Shown: positions 38,323 to 47,459, counted from the first letter of the stretch. The stretch: 64,000 nt of DNA from Candidatus Zipacnadum vermilionense (GCA_029821755.1 JALGSV010000002.1:82591-146590); one strand, 5' to 3'. Made by a program: numbers and translations. The notes: generated by a model not told the origin, from the letters alone.

Positions 38323-39327
38323 CTACCTGCCCAGCCACTTCTCGAAGAAGCCGTAGACCTTCCGGCCAGACCATTCGTGATGCCCCTCGAAGGTGTCCTG
38401 CTCCAGTCGTTCGGGGACGCCCTGGTCCCGGTATATCTGCTTCAGAGCCCGGTAGGCCCGGCGGAAGCTGGCGATCGGCGCCACGGTGTCCTCCGTGGCC
38501 GTGGTCACCAGCAGCGGCCGCGGACAGATCAGCGCCGCCACGTCCGGCTGCTCAAACCAGCGCAGCAGCCCCGGCACATAGTTGCAGTTGCAGTGCGTCA
38601 CGTCCACGATCTGGTCCCGCCAGTACGCGAAGTACCCCTGGTTGCAGGCCACCTCCACTCGCGTGTCCAGTGCCGCCACGAACTGTGTGGCATGCCCGCC
38701 TCCCGGCAGCCGCCGCTCCTCCGGCCGCGATTTGATCCAGTCTAACAGCCCCAGCACGTCCTGCACCCGCAGGCCGATATCGTTGCTGCCCAGCAGTGTC
38801 GCCCGGCTGTTGATGTCGAGGCAGCTATTGCCCGGCCCCCCGCGCTGATTGAAGCCCCGCTGGCAGGGCACATAGACCAGATAGCCACGCCGCGCGCACT
38901 CGGCCCCATAGTCGTAGTTGAAAAACTCGATCTCGTACGCCTCGTTCTCCCGGCCGAGGTTGACCCCGGCCACCGCATCGTTCGGATAGGTCCCGTGCCC
39001 GTGCAGTGCCACCATCACCCGCCCCGCCGCTTGCTCGGGCACTAGCCGGTACAGGAAGACATGGTCCCCCAGCGGCGACTCCAGCGCCCAGTGCTCGCGG
39101 GTGAACCCCTCCACCACCTCCCTCTCTATCAGCCAACTGCGCGGCGAGGAGACCTCGGCGGGGAGAAAACCCATCAACTCCCGCAGCTTCCGCCGCGCTC
39201 GCGTTTGCCACCCCCGGAAGTTCTCCGCGCCGCTCGTCTCCGCATACCCCAGCGCCTTCGGCATCGCCCGGGTAGCTTTCTGCAGGTATGGCACGGTGCC
39301 CTGGAAGTGGAAGTGGGGGGTGGTCAT
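38323..39327 (-). CDS. Alpha/beta hydrolase (acetyl-xylan-esterase-like) with the serine elbow missing
   Basis: The 334-residue protein starts at ATG 39327, 8 nt after AAGGAG, and has no signal peptide. The fold resembles Abhydrolase_7-type or acetyl-xylan-esterase-type hydrolases: VMVALHGHG, GYLVYVPCQRGF, DVLGLLDWIKSRPE, ICPRPLLVTTATEDTVAP and EGHHEWSG. The aspartate (ATEDTV) and histidine (GHHEW) of the triad are in place. Where GxSxGG should be, the protein reads RRLPGGGHATQFVAALD. The strand and serine appear deleted by about five or six residues. Activity is doubtful unless another residue substitutes. It sits between two lyase-like genes on the same strand. Stop TAG. Confidence 0.7.
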   Translation of the reverse strand: MTTPHFHFQGTVPYLQKATRAMPKALGYAETSGAENFRGWQTRARRKLRELMGFLPAEVSSPRSWLIEREVVEGFTREHWALESPLGDHVFLYRLVPEQAAGRVMVALHGHGTYPNDAVAGVNLGRENEAYEIEFFNYDYGAECARRGYLVYVPCQRGFNQRGGPGNSCLDINSRATLLGSNDIGLRVQDVLGLLDWIKSRPEERRLPGGGHATQFVAALDTRVEVACNQGYFAYWRDQIVDVTHCNCNYVPGLLRWFEQPDVAALICPRPLLVTTATEDTVAPIASFRRAYRALKQIYRDQGVPERLEQDTFEGHHEWSGRKVYGFFEKWLGR

Positions 39328-39363
39328 TTGGGGGGCTCCTTGGGGGAAGACTTCAGACTCCGC

Positions 39364-39433
39364 GTGGGGCGGGCTTCCAGCCCGCCACGGGAGCCGCACG
39401 TTTGTGGGAGGGCGGGCTGGAGGCCCGCCCCAC
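39364..39433. repeat. Inverted repeat between two operon genes
   Basis: Arms starting GTGGGGCGGGC (39364) and ending GCCCGCCCCAC (39433) enclose two smaller GGCGGGCT/AGCCCGCC hairpins. It could stabilise or end the upstream transcript. Confidence 0.75.
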
Positions 39434-39439
39434 CTGCGG

Positions 39440-41800
39440 TCACTTGACCGCCAAGTCCAGGTCCTGGGGCTCTTCCGTCCGCAGCAGGGACTTGCCCCGC
39501 AGCATCACCCGCGTCGCGTGCCAGGCTGACACGTGAGTGGACTTGCCTCTGACGGCAGTCAGCAACGCCGCCTCGGCCTCCAGTCGCCAGTTGCCGACCG
39601 CCACGGTACGTCCCCCACTACTCAACACGCAGGTGCGGGTGGTGTCCCCGTCCTGGACTTGCACGATGGTCGCCTCCGGCGTGTCCTTCACCAGTCTGAT
39701 CCGCTCGGCCAGTTTCGCCGGGTCCGCCACCGGCATGTGGGGCAGCAGCACGGTCGTGAAAGCCTGTGGCTCCCCGGCCGCCCAGTCCCCGGTGCGCGGG
39801 TACCATACCCGGTTCGGCAGGTTCTGGAAGTAGCTGCCGTACCAGGAGTAGCCGGCGCCCTCCACTAGCTGCATCATCCCGTCCCCCCGCGGCGCAAACC
39901 AAATCAGCAGATCGCGCTGCGCCGTGTGGATGGGGGCCAGGAAGCTCTTGCTCTCGGGGGGGAAGTAGTAGTACCCGCTCAGCGGGTTGCGCGTCCACAC
40001 GTTGACCCAGTTGGGACCGATGGTCGGCCCGAAGTTGCCCACCACCCAGTTCTGCCCGATCTGGGCCTTGACCGCCAGCGTCGGCGTCATCACATCCCGC
40101 ACCACGGAGAACTGGTTGTTGACGAACAGAATGGACCGGTCCAGTCGCACCGGCCAGTTCCGGTAGCCGCAGGAGCGGTTCGGCGCCCAGCCCCCTCCGC
40201 GCGCCTGCCAGTTCTGGGCTTTCGTCCAGGCCTCCTCCACGTTCACTCCCGGGTACTCCTGCAGGTGGATCCGTCCGTAGGCGCTGTCCGAGCTCGACCC
40301 GCTCACCGGGACGGAGTAGTCCTCGCCGGTGCGCGTCGCCTTCCACGGCCTGTCGGTGACGGGGTCGCGCAGGCAGAAGCCGTTCTGCTGCTCCATGTCG
40401 TCATCCAGGCGGGTGACTCCGAAAACCTGGTAGAAGGCATAATCCCCGGAGTATTGCAGAATGGCGCCGCTGTCCGGGTGGCCGTGACCGGACATGCCGC
40501 TGGCCTGGACCAGCATGTACTGGTCGGTTTCCTTCGGCCCGGAGCGGAAGATAAGCTTACTGGGGGCCGCGCGGTTCTCCAGCTTGAAGAAGACCGGACG
40601 CGGGCCCAGGTTGTTGAAATCGTTCATCAGGTGGTAGCGGCGCTGAGAGACCGTCAGCCCGGCCTGCGGTGGGATCTCCTTGACCGAGTCGTCGGCCAGA
40701 AGATAGGACAGGGCCAGGTAGACGTAGTTCATCGAACCGATCCCCGCGCACATCTGCTGGATGCGGTCGCGGCCGTTGAAGAAGGCGCGATGGGCGAACC
40801 ACTGCGCTTGGCCATCTTTGCAGCGCGCTACTGCGAACTCAGCCACGAACAGGCCCATGAAGTAGTTGCCGATCATCCCCGCGTCGCCGTAAGCCGGGTA
40901 GTTGCCGTCGTTGGCCATCAGCCGCGGGTAGAAAGTCCACAGGTTGCGCGCGTCCTGGTCCTCCCACGGCTTCACCCCGCGCACGATGGCCCACTGGTCC
41001 GCGACGCTCACGTCAATCGAGGTGTAGCTGGGGCAGTCCTCCTCCACGTCGCGGTAGGTCCACCAGTCGTTCCAGATGCCGTCCGCATAGGCCTTGAGTT
41101 CAGCGACCTTCGGGGTGGGGGGATCGGGGTTGTACTTCAGGGCGATGTCGTACCAAAAGGCCGAATCCATGGCGCGGTTCTGCGGCCCAGCCTCCCAGTA
41201 GATGGGCCAGGCCTCGGCCCGCGCGTACAGCGCCCGGCCCACCATCGCCTTGATCTGGTCGCACTCCGGCGTGCCCTTGATCGACTCCAGGGGAATGGTC
41301 AGGTAGACGTAGATGTGGGGCCAGTAGCGGCCGATCCCCGGGCGGCCATCGGCGGCCTTCGCCATCTCCGCTTCGCCCTCCTTGATCTCTTCCTCCACGA
41401 AGGCGCAGTACTCCTTGTAGCTATTGACCATCAGCTTCAGGTACTTGGGGTCCTTCGTCGCCTGGTAGAAGGCGGCGAATACGGGGATCGCCTCATAGGC
41501 ATACCCCTTGGGTTCGGCCGGCTCCTTGCCGTAGACGTTCTCCATGGCCGCTAGGTCCGGCTTCAGCGTCTCCAGATAATCGGCCTTGGTGATCTTACTG
41601 GGATCGCCGGCGGGCAGCGTCCACGGCCCCGGCCCGGCCAGCCGGTCGGCGTTGGACGTAAGCAGCGCCGCCAGGCCGGTAATCGACCCCGGCGCGGCCC
41701 CGGCCGGGATATTCACCACCGTCTTAGGCGGCGGCGTCTCCCCGGCACAGACAGCCATTCCCATACCGAGCAGCACGAACCATAGACAAGGCTTCCACAT
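39440..41800 (-). CDS. Exported heparinase-like toroid lyase
   Basis: The 786-residue protein starts 7 nt after GGAGG and has signal peptide MWKPCLWFVLLGMGMAVCAG. Residues about 45-375 are an (alpha/alpha)6 toroid with tryptophan- and tyrosine-rich helices (YAYEAIPVFAAFYQATKDPKY). A heparinase II/III-like C-terminal domain follows, with SGHGHPDSGAILQYSGDYAFY at 437-457; its HxHxD pattern is characteristic. The sandwich shares segments with the CBM9-toroid proteins (LLIWFAPRGD, TTVLLPHMPV) but it lacks a CBM9 domain. It is probably a uronan or alginate-type polysaccharide lyase. Stop TGA. The esterase-like and heparinase-like genes downstream may form one operon with it. Confidence 0.78.
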   Translation of the reverse strand: MWKPCLWFVLLGMGMAVCAGETPPPKTVVNIPAGAAPGSITGLAALLTSNADRLAGPGPWTLPAGDPSKITKADYLETLKPDLAAMENVYGKEPAEPKGYAYEAIPVFAAFYQATKDPKYLKLMVNSYKEYCAFVEEEIKEGEAEMAKAADGRPGIGRYWPHIYVYLTIPLESIKGTPECDQIKAMVGRALYARAEAWPIYWEAGPQNRAMDSAFWYDIALKYNPDPPTPKVAELKAYADGIWNDWWTYRDVEEDCPSYTSIDVSVADQWAIVRGVKPWEDQDARNLWTFYPRLMANDGNYPAYGDAGMIGNYFMGLFVAEFAVARCKDGQAQWFAHRAFFNGRDRIQQMCAGIGSMNYVYLALSYLLADDSVKEIPPQAGLTVSQRRYHLMNDFNNLGPRPVFFKLENRAAPSKLIFRSGPKETDQYMLVQASGMSGHGHPDSGAILQYSGDYAFYQVFGVTRLDDDMEQQNGFCLRDPVTDRPWKATRTGEDYSVPVSGSSSDSAYGRIHLQEYPGVNVEEAWTKAQNWQARGGGWAPNRSCGYRNWPVRLDRSILFVNNQFSVVRDVMTPTLAVKAQIGQNWVVGNFGPTIGPNWVNVWTRNPLSGYYYFPPESKSFLAPIHTAQRDLLIWFAPRGDGMMQLVEGAGYSWYGSYFQNLPNRVWYPRTGDWAAGEPQAFTTVLLPHMPVADPAKLAERIRLVKDTPEATIVQVQDGDTTRTCVLSSGGRTVAVGNWRLEAEAALLTAVRGKSTHVSAWHATRVMLRGKSLLRTEEPQDLDLAVK

Positions 41801-41897
41801 AAGAAGACCTCCTCAGCGATGGCGGAGATCCAGGCTCCGCGACCGAGGGCGAACGCCGTGCTCTCAGTCAGTATTTTGCGCGCTGAATCCGAGACCC

Positions 41898-41972
41898 GCT
41901 CCCCATCTCCGCAACCCCGTTTCCTTATCGCCCCCCTCTCCCGCAGGGAGGGAGGGCAGGGCGTAGGGCTCG
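41898..41972. repeat. Hairpin repeat, LTPCPLPLQGRG family, copy d
   Basis: A degenerate copy of the type with an upstream 'CCGATTTCCTCATCGCCCC' block, here in the form CCCCGTTTCCTTATCGCCCC. The stem CCCTCTCCCGCAGGGAGGG follows. It lies upstream of the lyase gene at 39440-41800. Confidence 0.65.
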
Positions 41973-42043
41973 CCGCCTCCAGCTTCGCTCCCCACCGATC
42001 CACGTACGGGGCCAGAAGTTTCTCCGTGGACTCCCCCCGCCCG

Positions 42044-42160
42044 CTAACGCTCACGTAACAGCACCCCGCCGGTCGGCTGCGCCCAGATCTGGCCACCTCC
42101 CAGCAAGCACAGTGCCACCAGTCCCATCCCGCGGAAGCCAGGGCCACGGTATCGTCGCAT
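42044..42160 (-). CDS. Possible 38-residue exported peptide or gene remnant
   Basis: ATG 42160 has GGAGG 8 nt upstream. The predicted sequence has a basic n-region, a hydrophobic stretch GMGLVALCLLGGG, and ends in a short tail (VLLRER) at TAG. It looks like a signal peptide with almost no mature part. That fits either a tiny secreted or membrane peptide or the stump of a truncated exported gene. It lies in the 535-bp gap before the lyase gene, on the same strand. Codons after the TAG run into repeat-derived sequence. Confidence 0.35.
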   Translation of the reverse strand: MRRYRGPGFRGMGLVALCLLGGGQIWAQPTGGVLLRER

Positions 42161-42262
42161 TTCTGACTCCTCCCTCTATCCGGCCAGGGGTTCCCGTAAG
42201 CGAGTCCCGTCTATAGCAGGTCTTCCTCATGGTCCTGCCCCGGACCTGCCCCTCCCTCCACC

Positions 42263-42291
42263 TTGAGCTACACCCGCCGTCGCTGTATAGT
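42263..42291 (+). promoter_or_regulatory. Predicted sigma70-type promoter for 42336-44597
   Basis: TTGAGC (42263-42268) and TATAGT (42286-42291) are spaced by 17 bp. A start near 42298 would leave a leader of about 40 bases before ATG 42336. Confidence 0.45.
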
Positions 42292-42335
42292 ATCCGCAGT
42301 CCGATTGCCAACTCCTCCCTCGAAGGGATCACCCT

Positions 42336-44597
42336 ATGCGCTACCACCTACCCCTGCTTCTCGCCGTGCTCTTCGCAACTTCCCTCCCCCCGGCCCTTCC
42401 TGGCGAGCCCCGGATTCCCGCCCTGCAATGGGAGCCCCGCTCCGACTGGATCAACGTCCAGGAGCTAGGGGCCCTTGGCGACGGCGTAGCCGACGACACT
42501 GCCCCTATCCAACAGGCCTTCGACCGGACCAGCGACTCCGCCGACTGGGCCGCTTGCCTGCGCGACCGCGTGGTCTACTTCCCCCCCGGCAGATACCGCA
42601 TCACCAAGACCCTCACCATCGCCAAGTCGCACGGGGCCTGGATTGTCGGCTGCGGCCGCGACACTGTCCTGCTCTGGGACGGCGACGAGGACGGTACCAT
42701 GTACCTAAGCAACGGCGCCACCTACGCCCGCTACGAGGGGATCACTTGGGACGGCCAGGGCAAGGCCGCCGTCGGGGTGGAGCACTCCTCCCAGTCCTAC
42801 TACGAGACCAGCCTCCGCTACGAGAACTGCGCCTTCCTGCGTCTGAAGGAACACGGTGTCCTCAACGGCCGTGGCCTGGAGAAGGCGGCTAGCGCCGAGA
42901 TCTGGTGGCAGAACTGCCTCTTCCAGGAGTGCGGAGCCGGGGTGTCGCTGCTCAACTTCAACGACTACGACAACACCTTCGACGGCTGCGAGTTCGTGGA
43001 CTGTGGCAGGGGCGTCAACAGCGCCAACGGAAACTTCTACATTCGCGCTTGCCGCTTCGTCCGCAGCAAGTCCGTGGACGTCCGCCAGCTCTCCCCCTCC
43101 CACGCCAGTTCGATTCGCCTGTCTACCTCCCAGGGCTCCCGGCGCTTTTTCGAGACCGGCGCTGGCATGCACTACTCCATGAAGATCCAGGACTGCCGCG
43201 TGGACGGCTGGACCGCCCCCGACGGCGCGATTGTAGTGAGCCACCGCGGACCCAGCACCATCTTTGACTGCGTCTTCACTAACCCGCCGGGGCCAGCTCC
43301 GCCGATTCGCCTGGGCAACCCGGCGGGCATCCAGCAGCTCCTGATCGTCTCCAACAACGCCAGCGCGCGGACGACCGCGGTCGTGGACAAAGGCCCCAAT
43401 TCCCGTATCACCGAGGTCCCCGCGGGCCAGCGCTCGCCCGTGCTCACCAGTCCTGAGCAGAGCTTCCTGCGCGACACCGCCGACCCCCGGGGCAAGATCT
43501 TCGACCTGGTCCGCGACTTCGGCGCCGACCCTACGGCGGCCACCGACGCCACGGACGCTCTCCAGCAGGCCCTGGACGCCGCCCGCGAGGCGGGCGGCGG
43601 CGCCGTGGTCTACCTGCCCGGCGGCCAATACAAGCTCACTCGCACCCTCCAGATCACCGGCGGCGATTACTCTCTCTGCGGCACCGGCTTCCGCACCATC
43701 CTCAACTGGGCCGGTCCTCTCGACGGCGAGATGATCCGCGTCCACCAACCGCAGGGCGTCCGCCTGGAGCACTTCAATCTGAGTGGGCCCAACGAGGTCA
43801 CGCGGATCCATCAGACCGCTGAGGTGGGCGCCTCCTCCGTCTTCTATGACGGCATCTACACCAACGGTTGCGACGAGGCCTCGACCAACACCAAAGGCCT
43901 CTGGTGCGATCATCTCCCCTCCGGCGCGGTGGTGAAGCTGGGCCACTTCATCGGCAATATCCACCTCGACGACTGCGGCCCGGCCCGCGTCCTGTGCGCC
44001 ATCCACTTCTATAGCCTCTGGCTCTACGGCGACACCCAACCCAAGACCGGGATCGCCGGCTTCATGTTCCACAACGACGCCGTCCACAACTACGCCCTCG
44101 ACGTGCAGGACAACCAGGACGTCCTCGTGGCCGACTTCTACTCCGAGTCCAACCGGCGCTACCTGCTGGCCGAGGGCAAGGAGGGCCAGGGCTCCGGCCG
44201 CATCACCATCGGCGCCTCCAAGCTCTGCACCACCGAGGACGAGGCCATCACCATCCAGAACTACCAGGGCCGCATCTTCCTCGGCGGCGGGGACAGCTAC
44301 AACCAGAGCCATTGGGGCCAACCGCTGATTATCGCCCACCAGGGCACCCGCCCGGTAGACTTCATCATCGCCGGCCATGCTTGGTGGGGGGTGCCGCCGA
44401 TCACCAAGTTCGGCCCCGGCATGCGCTTCGCCAACGTGGAAGACCTGCTGATGGAGAACAAGTACCCGGAGTACGCCGAGAAATCCCTGCCCAACATCCT
44501 GACGCCGACTACCATGCCCGCCCTAGTCGCCGCCTTCGACGACTTCCGCGAGTTGGCCGCGGCGTACATGAATGACTTCTTCCCGCCGGCGCAGTAG
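42336..44597 (+). CDS. Exported tandem Pectate_lyase_3 beta-helix protein
   Basis: The 753-residue protein has a signal peptide (MRYHLPLLLAVLFATSLPPALPG) and GAAGGG about 8 nt before ATG 42336. It carries two Pectate_lyase_3-type starts: one near 36 (WINVQELGALGDGVADDTAPIQQAF ... VYFPPGRYRITKTLTI) and one near 390 (FDLVRDFGADPTAATDATDALQQAL ... VYLPGGQYKLTRTLQI). Each is followed by parallel beta-helix rungs rich in N, G and D. Members of this superfamily include exo-polygalacturonases, rhamnogalacturonan-active enzymes and mannuronan epimerases. No definite catalytic set is apparent to me. A 17-bp-spaced promoter lies upstream. Stop TAG. The GH95-like gene follows in the same direction. Confidence 0.82.
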   Translation: MRYHLPLLLAVLFATSLPPALPGEPRIPALQWEPRSDWINVQELGALGDGVADDTAPIQQAFDRTSDSADWAACLRDRVVYFPPGRYRITKTLTIAKSHGAWIVGCGRDTVLLWDGDEDGTMYLSNGATYARYEGITWDGQGKAAVGVEHSSQSYYETSLRYENCAFLRLKEHGVLNGRGLEKAASAEIWWQNCLFQECGAGVSLLNFNDYDNTFDGCEFVDCGRGVNSANGNFYIRACRFVRSKSVDVRQLSPSHASSIRLSTSQGSRRFFETGAGMHYSMKIQDCRVDGWTAPDGAIVVSHRGPSTIFDCVFTNPPGPAPPIRLGNPAGIQQLLIVSNNASARTTAVVDKGPNSRITEVPAGQRSPVLTSPEQSFLRDTADPRGKIFDLVRDFGADPTAATDATDALQQALDAAREAGGGAVVYLPGGQYKLTRTLQITGGDYSLCGTGFRTILNWAGPLDGEMIRVHQPQGVRLEHFNLSGPNEVTRIHQTAEVGASSVFYDGIYTNGCDEASTNTKGLWCDHLPSGAVVKLGHFIGNIHLDDCGPARVLCAIHFYSLWLYGDTQPKTGIAGFMFHNDAVHNYALDVQDNQDVLVADFYSESNRRYLLAEGKEGQGSGRITIGASKLCTTEDEAITIQNYQGRIFLGGGDSYNQSHWGQPLIIAHQGTRPVDFIIAGHAWWGVPPITKFGPGMRFANVEDLLMENKYPEYAEKSLPNILTPTTMPALVAAFDDFRELAAAYMNDFFPPAQ

Positions 44598-44623
44598 GAG
44601 CGCCGGGGTAAGCCCTGGCGGAT

Positions 44624-44673
44624 TCGTAGGGGCGAATGTTTCGCGGGGCCGTATCCCGCGGAACATCCGCCCG
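44624..44673. repeat. Dispersed palindromic element, family GTAGGGGCG, copy 5
   Basis: Arms GTAGGGGCGAATGTTTCGCG and CGCGGAACATCCGCCCG lie between the beta-helix gene and the GH95-like gene. Confidence 0.82.
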
Positions 44674-44809
44674 TGCGTGCGGTGAACCCTCCGGATTGCC
44701 GGATGCCGACGCCCACGGTGCCTTGACTACCGCCTCCGCCCCTACGGAGCCGCCGGACGCTTCATCGACGCTCTTGCGGTACCCAAAACCCTCCCCGGGA
44801 GGCCAACCC

Positions 44810-47191
44810 ATGAACCTCATCGACTGGTGCACCCGCCAGCGCGTGCGCATGTCCTCCGCCGCCGCGCGCTTTGACACCGAGAGTCTGGAGCCCCTCCGCC
44901 GGCACAACCCCCGCTGGACCGGTCCCGACGGCCCCCCGGGCTTCTGGGCCCAAGGGGCGCCCCTGGGCAATGGTGACTTCGGCGCGCTGGTCTACGGTGG
45001 GCCAGAGAATCTCACCTTCGTCCTGGGCAAGCAGGACTTGTGGGTACGCCGCACCGAGCGCAGTTACGCTTTCCCCCCGGACGTGCACTTCTCTGACCTG
45101 CTCCGCGTCTACCGGGAGCAGGATCGAGAGACCTTCCAGCGCTGGACCACCGGCGACGGCCGCCGTCCCTACCAGTTCGCCGCCGGCCATCTGACCACCG
45201 CCGGCATGCTGCGCCTGCACCTCTCCGAGCCCGCGGGCCTGCAGTGCTTCGAGCAGGAGCTGGACCTGGCCGAGGCCACCTGCTACCACCGCTGGCTCGC
45301 CCCTTGCCAGGGCTATGGCTACATGGAAGCCCCCGACTGGGAGGTCCTCAGCTTCGTCTCCGCCCCGCATGAGGCCCTGGTCATCCGTGCATGCCGGGCG
45401 GCGCTCCCCCTCGGCTCGTTCACCTGGCGCCTGGGCCGCGAGCGCCATCCGGCCCTGCCCGAGTGTTTCCCCGGCGCCGATGGCGACCTCTGCTGGTTCG
45501 AGCAGGAGCTGCTGGAAGGCGACGCCTACGCCGTGGCCATGCTGGCGGCCGGGGCGCCCACCTCCTGCCACGTCGGGCAGAGAACCGTCCTGGGCGAAAG
45601 CCTGGATGACAACCAGCAGGAAGTCATCTTCTACCTGGCCGCCGCCAGCACCGCCGACGCGGCAGACCCCCTCTCTCTGGCGATGGACCGGGTGCGGCAG
45701 GCCGCGGCGACCGGGGTGGACCCCCTGCACGAAAGCCACCGCCGCTACTGGGCCGACTTCTGGAGCCGCTCGCGGGTCTACTGCGCCGACGAGCTGGCCG
45801 AGCGGGGCTGGTATCTCTCCAACTACCTGTGCGGAAGCCTGCTGCGGCCCGGCCGGGTCTCCCCGGGCCTGCAGGGAATGTGGGTCAAGGAGAACGTCCC
45901 CGCCTGGAACGCGGACTTCCACGGCAACATCAACATCCAGGCCGTCTATTGGGGCCTCTTCGGCGGCAACCGCTTGGACTTGCTGGAGCCCTACGTCGCC
46001 CTCTACCACCACATGCTCCCCCAGTGCCAGGCCGACACTGCCGCCTTCTACCAGACTGAGGGTGCCCGCTTGCCCCACGCCGGCGATCTCGACGGCCACG
46101 AGATGACCGACCACGACGCCTTCACCCTCGGCGTCTCCCTCGCCCCCAGCGGCTGGATCGCCCAATTGCTCTGGTGGGGCTACGAGTACAGCGACGACCG
46201 GGGATTCCTGGCGGAGGCCGCCTATCCGGTGCTCAGCGAGGTCGCCAAGTTCTACTGGGGCGTGCTGGAGCAGATGGGCCGCGGTCCCGACGGCTGCTAC
46301 CGGGTGGAACCGACCATTTTCATGGAGATCGCCTACCGCACCTTCGAGGGCTGGGGGACCAACTCGAGCTACGAGGTGCCCGTCATCCGCATGAACCTGG
46401 AGCAAGCCGTTGCCGCCGCCGCGCTGCTGGGGGTGGACGAGGAGTGGCAGGCCCGCTGGCGTCAGGCCCTGGCTGCCCTACCCGACCTGCCGGCCACGCC
46501 GGAGGGGGGCTGGGAAGCCTGGGCGGGGCGGGGAGGGCCGCAGGGCGGTCACGGAGATAGTGGCCCCTTCCTTACCCCCGTCTTCCCTTGCGAGCAGGTC
46601 AGCGCCTGGCACGGCCCCCCGGAGCTTCGTCAACACGTGGCTGCCAGCTACCAGCAGTTCCTCTCCCGCATCGAGTCCCCCTGGTGCGGCGGCTCGCCCG
46701 TCGCCACCTGCGCCCGGGTGGGAGACGCGGAGCACGCGCTGGCCCTGGCGCGCTTCCCCCAGCCCGAGGAACCACGCAACGGCCTCGTGAGCGACTGGCA
46801 AGGTGTCCACATGCAGGCCGACCACGGCCCCGGCATGGCCCTGGCCCTCAACAGCATGCTGCTGCTCGCCCCTGGCGGGACAATCCTCCTCTTCCCGGCC
46901 CTCCCGTCGCGGGTGGACGCCGGCTTCCACTCCTTGCGCGCCCCCGGCGCGATCCTGGTGAGCGCCGAACAGCGCAAGGGCCGCGTCCAGTATGCGTCCT
47001 TCCAGAGCCTCCCCGGCGGCCCAATCCGCCTGGCGAGTCCCTTCGGCTCCCCCGGTACCGGCCCAGTCTCCCTCCGCGCCACCCGCCTCGACACCGGCGC
47101 GACGGTCTGGGAGACCAACGCTGCCTACCGCGAGCCCCTAGCCTGGGAAGCGGAGCCCGGCGTGGTCTACGTCCTGGAGGAGACGGTCTGA
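44810..47191 (+). CDS. GH95-like glycoside hydrolase
   Basis: The 793-residue protein starts 7 nt after CGGGAGG; the in-frame codons upstream are repeat sequence. The N-terminal domain has GAPLGNGDFGALVYGGPENL at 49-68, the signature of GH95-type alpha-L-fucosidases/galactosidases. The (alpha/alpha)6 domain carries SPGLQGMWVKENVPAWNAD and HGNINIQAVYW; the N-x-N pair (N373, N375) corresponds to the asparagines that activate water in GH95. A C-terminal aspartate is available in MQADHGPGMALALNSMLLL. No signal peptide is visible, unlike most hydrolases here, which suggests intracellular trimming of imported oligosaccharides. Family membership is good; substrate is uncertain. Stop TGA. Confidence 0.78.
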   Translation: MNLIDWCTRQRVRMSSAAARFDTESLEPLRRHNPRWTGPDGPPGFWAQGAPLGNGDFGALVYGGPENLTFVLGKQDLWVRRTERSYAFPPDVHFSDLLRVYREQDRETFQRWTTGDGRRPYQFAAGHLTTAGMLRLHLSEPAGLQCFEQELDLAEATCYHRWLAPCQGYGYMEAPDWEVLSFVSAPHEALVIRACRAALPLGSFTWRLGRERHPALPECFPGADGDLCWFEQELLEGDAYAVAMLAAGAPTSCHVGQRTVLGESLDDNQQEVIFYLAAASTADAADPLSLAMDRVRQAAATGVDPLHESHRRYWADFWSRSRVYCADELAERGWYLSNYLCGSLLRPGRVSPGLQGMWVKENVPAWNADFHGNINIQAVYWGLFGGNRLDLLEPYVALYHHMLPQCQADTAAFYQTEGARLPHAGDLDGHEMTDHDAFTLGVSLAPSGWIAQLLWWGYEYSDDRGFLAEAAYPVLSEVAKFYWGVLEQMGRGPDGCYRVEPTIFMEIAYRTFEGWGTNSSYEVPVIRMNLEQAVAAAALLGVDEEWQARWRQALAALPDLPATPEGGWEAWAGRGGPQGGHGDSGPFLTPVFPCEQVSAWHGPPELRQHVAASYQQFLSRIESPWCGGSPVATCARVGDAEHALALARFPQPEEPRNGLVSDWQGVHMQADHGPGMALALNSMLLLAPGGTILLFPALPSRVDAGFHSLRAPGAILVSAEQRKGRVQYASFQSLPGGPIRLASPFGSPGTGPVSLRATRLDTGATVWETNAAYREPLAWEAEPGVVYVLEETV

Positions 47192-47265
47192 GGGCGCCCC
47201 CGCCCGCTGCTTTCCACCGTCTCCTGGTCAGCCCCGAGCGCTGGCTGCCGCAGACCCCCACAAAC

Positions 47266-47295
47266 CGAAAAACCCCATGAAAATGGGGTTTTCGG
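47266..47295 (-). terminator. Intrinsic terminator after tRNA-Lys
   Basis: On the minus strand the stem CCGAAAACCCCAT / ATGGGGTTTTTCGG with loop TTTC begins 5 bases beyond the tRNA CCA and is followed by TTTG. It may also stop plus-strand transcripts from the GH95-like gene. Confidence 0.75.
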
Positions 47296-47300
47296 AACTT

Positions 47301-47376
47301 TGGTGAGCCGTGTGGGGCTCGAACCCACGACCCTCGGATTAAAAGTCCGATGCTCTGCCAGCTGAGCTAACGGCTC
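47301..47376 (-). tRNA. tRNA-Lys (anticodon TTT), CCA encoded
   Basis: The 76-nt cloverleaf has acceptor stem GAGCCGT/ACGGCTC, D-arm TAGCTCAGCTGGCAGAGC, anticodon loop CTTTTAA, T-arm with GGTTCGAGCCC, and an encoded 3' CCA. Anticodon TTT reads AAA and AAG. Confidence 0.96.
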
Positions 47377-47459
47377 TCCTCTTCGCCTCCTCCGGCATCT
47401 GGGCGGCGGGTTCATACTACCCGGCGGTCAGAATACTGTCAATCGCGGGTCCCGCCCCC

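Noticed and set aside
38033-38374. N-terminal extension of the heparinase-like protein
   Set aside because: These codons come from the MITE-like element; AAGGA and a signal peptide support 38032.
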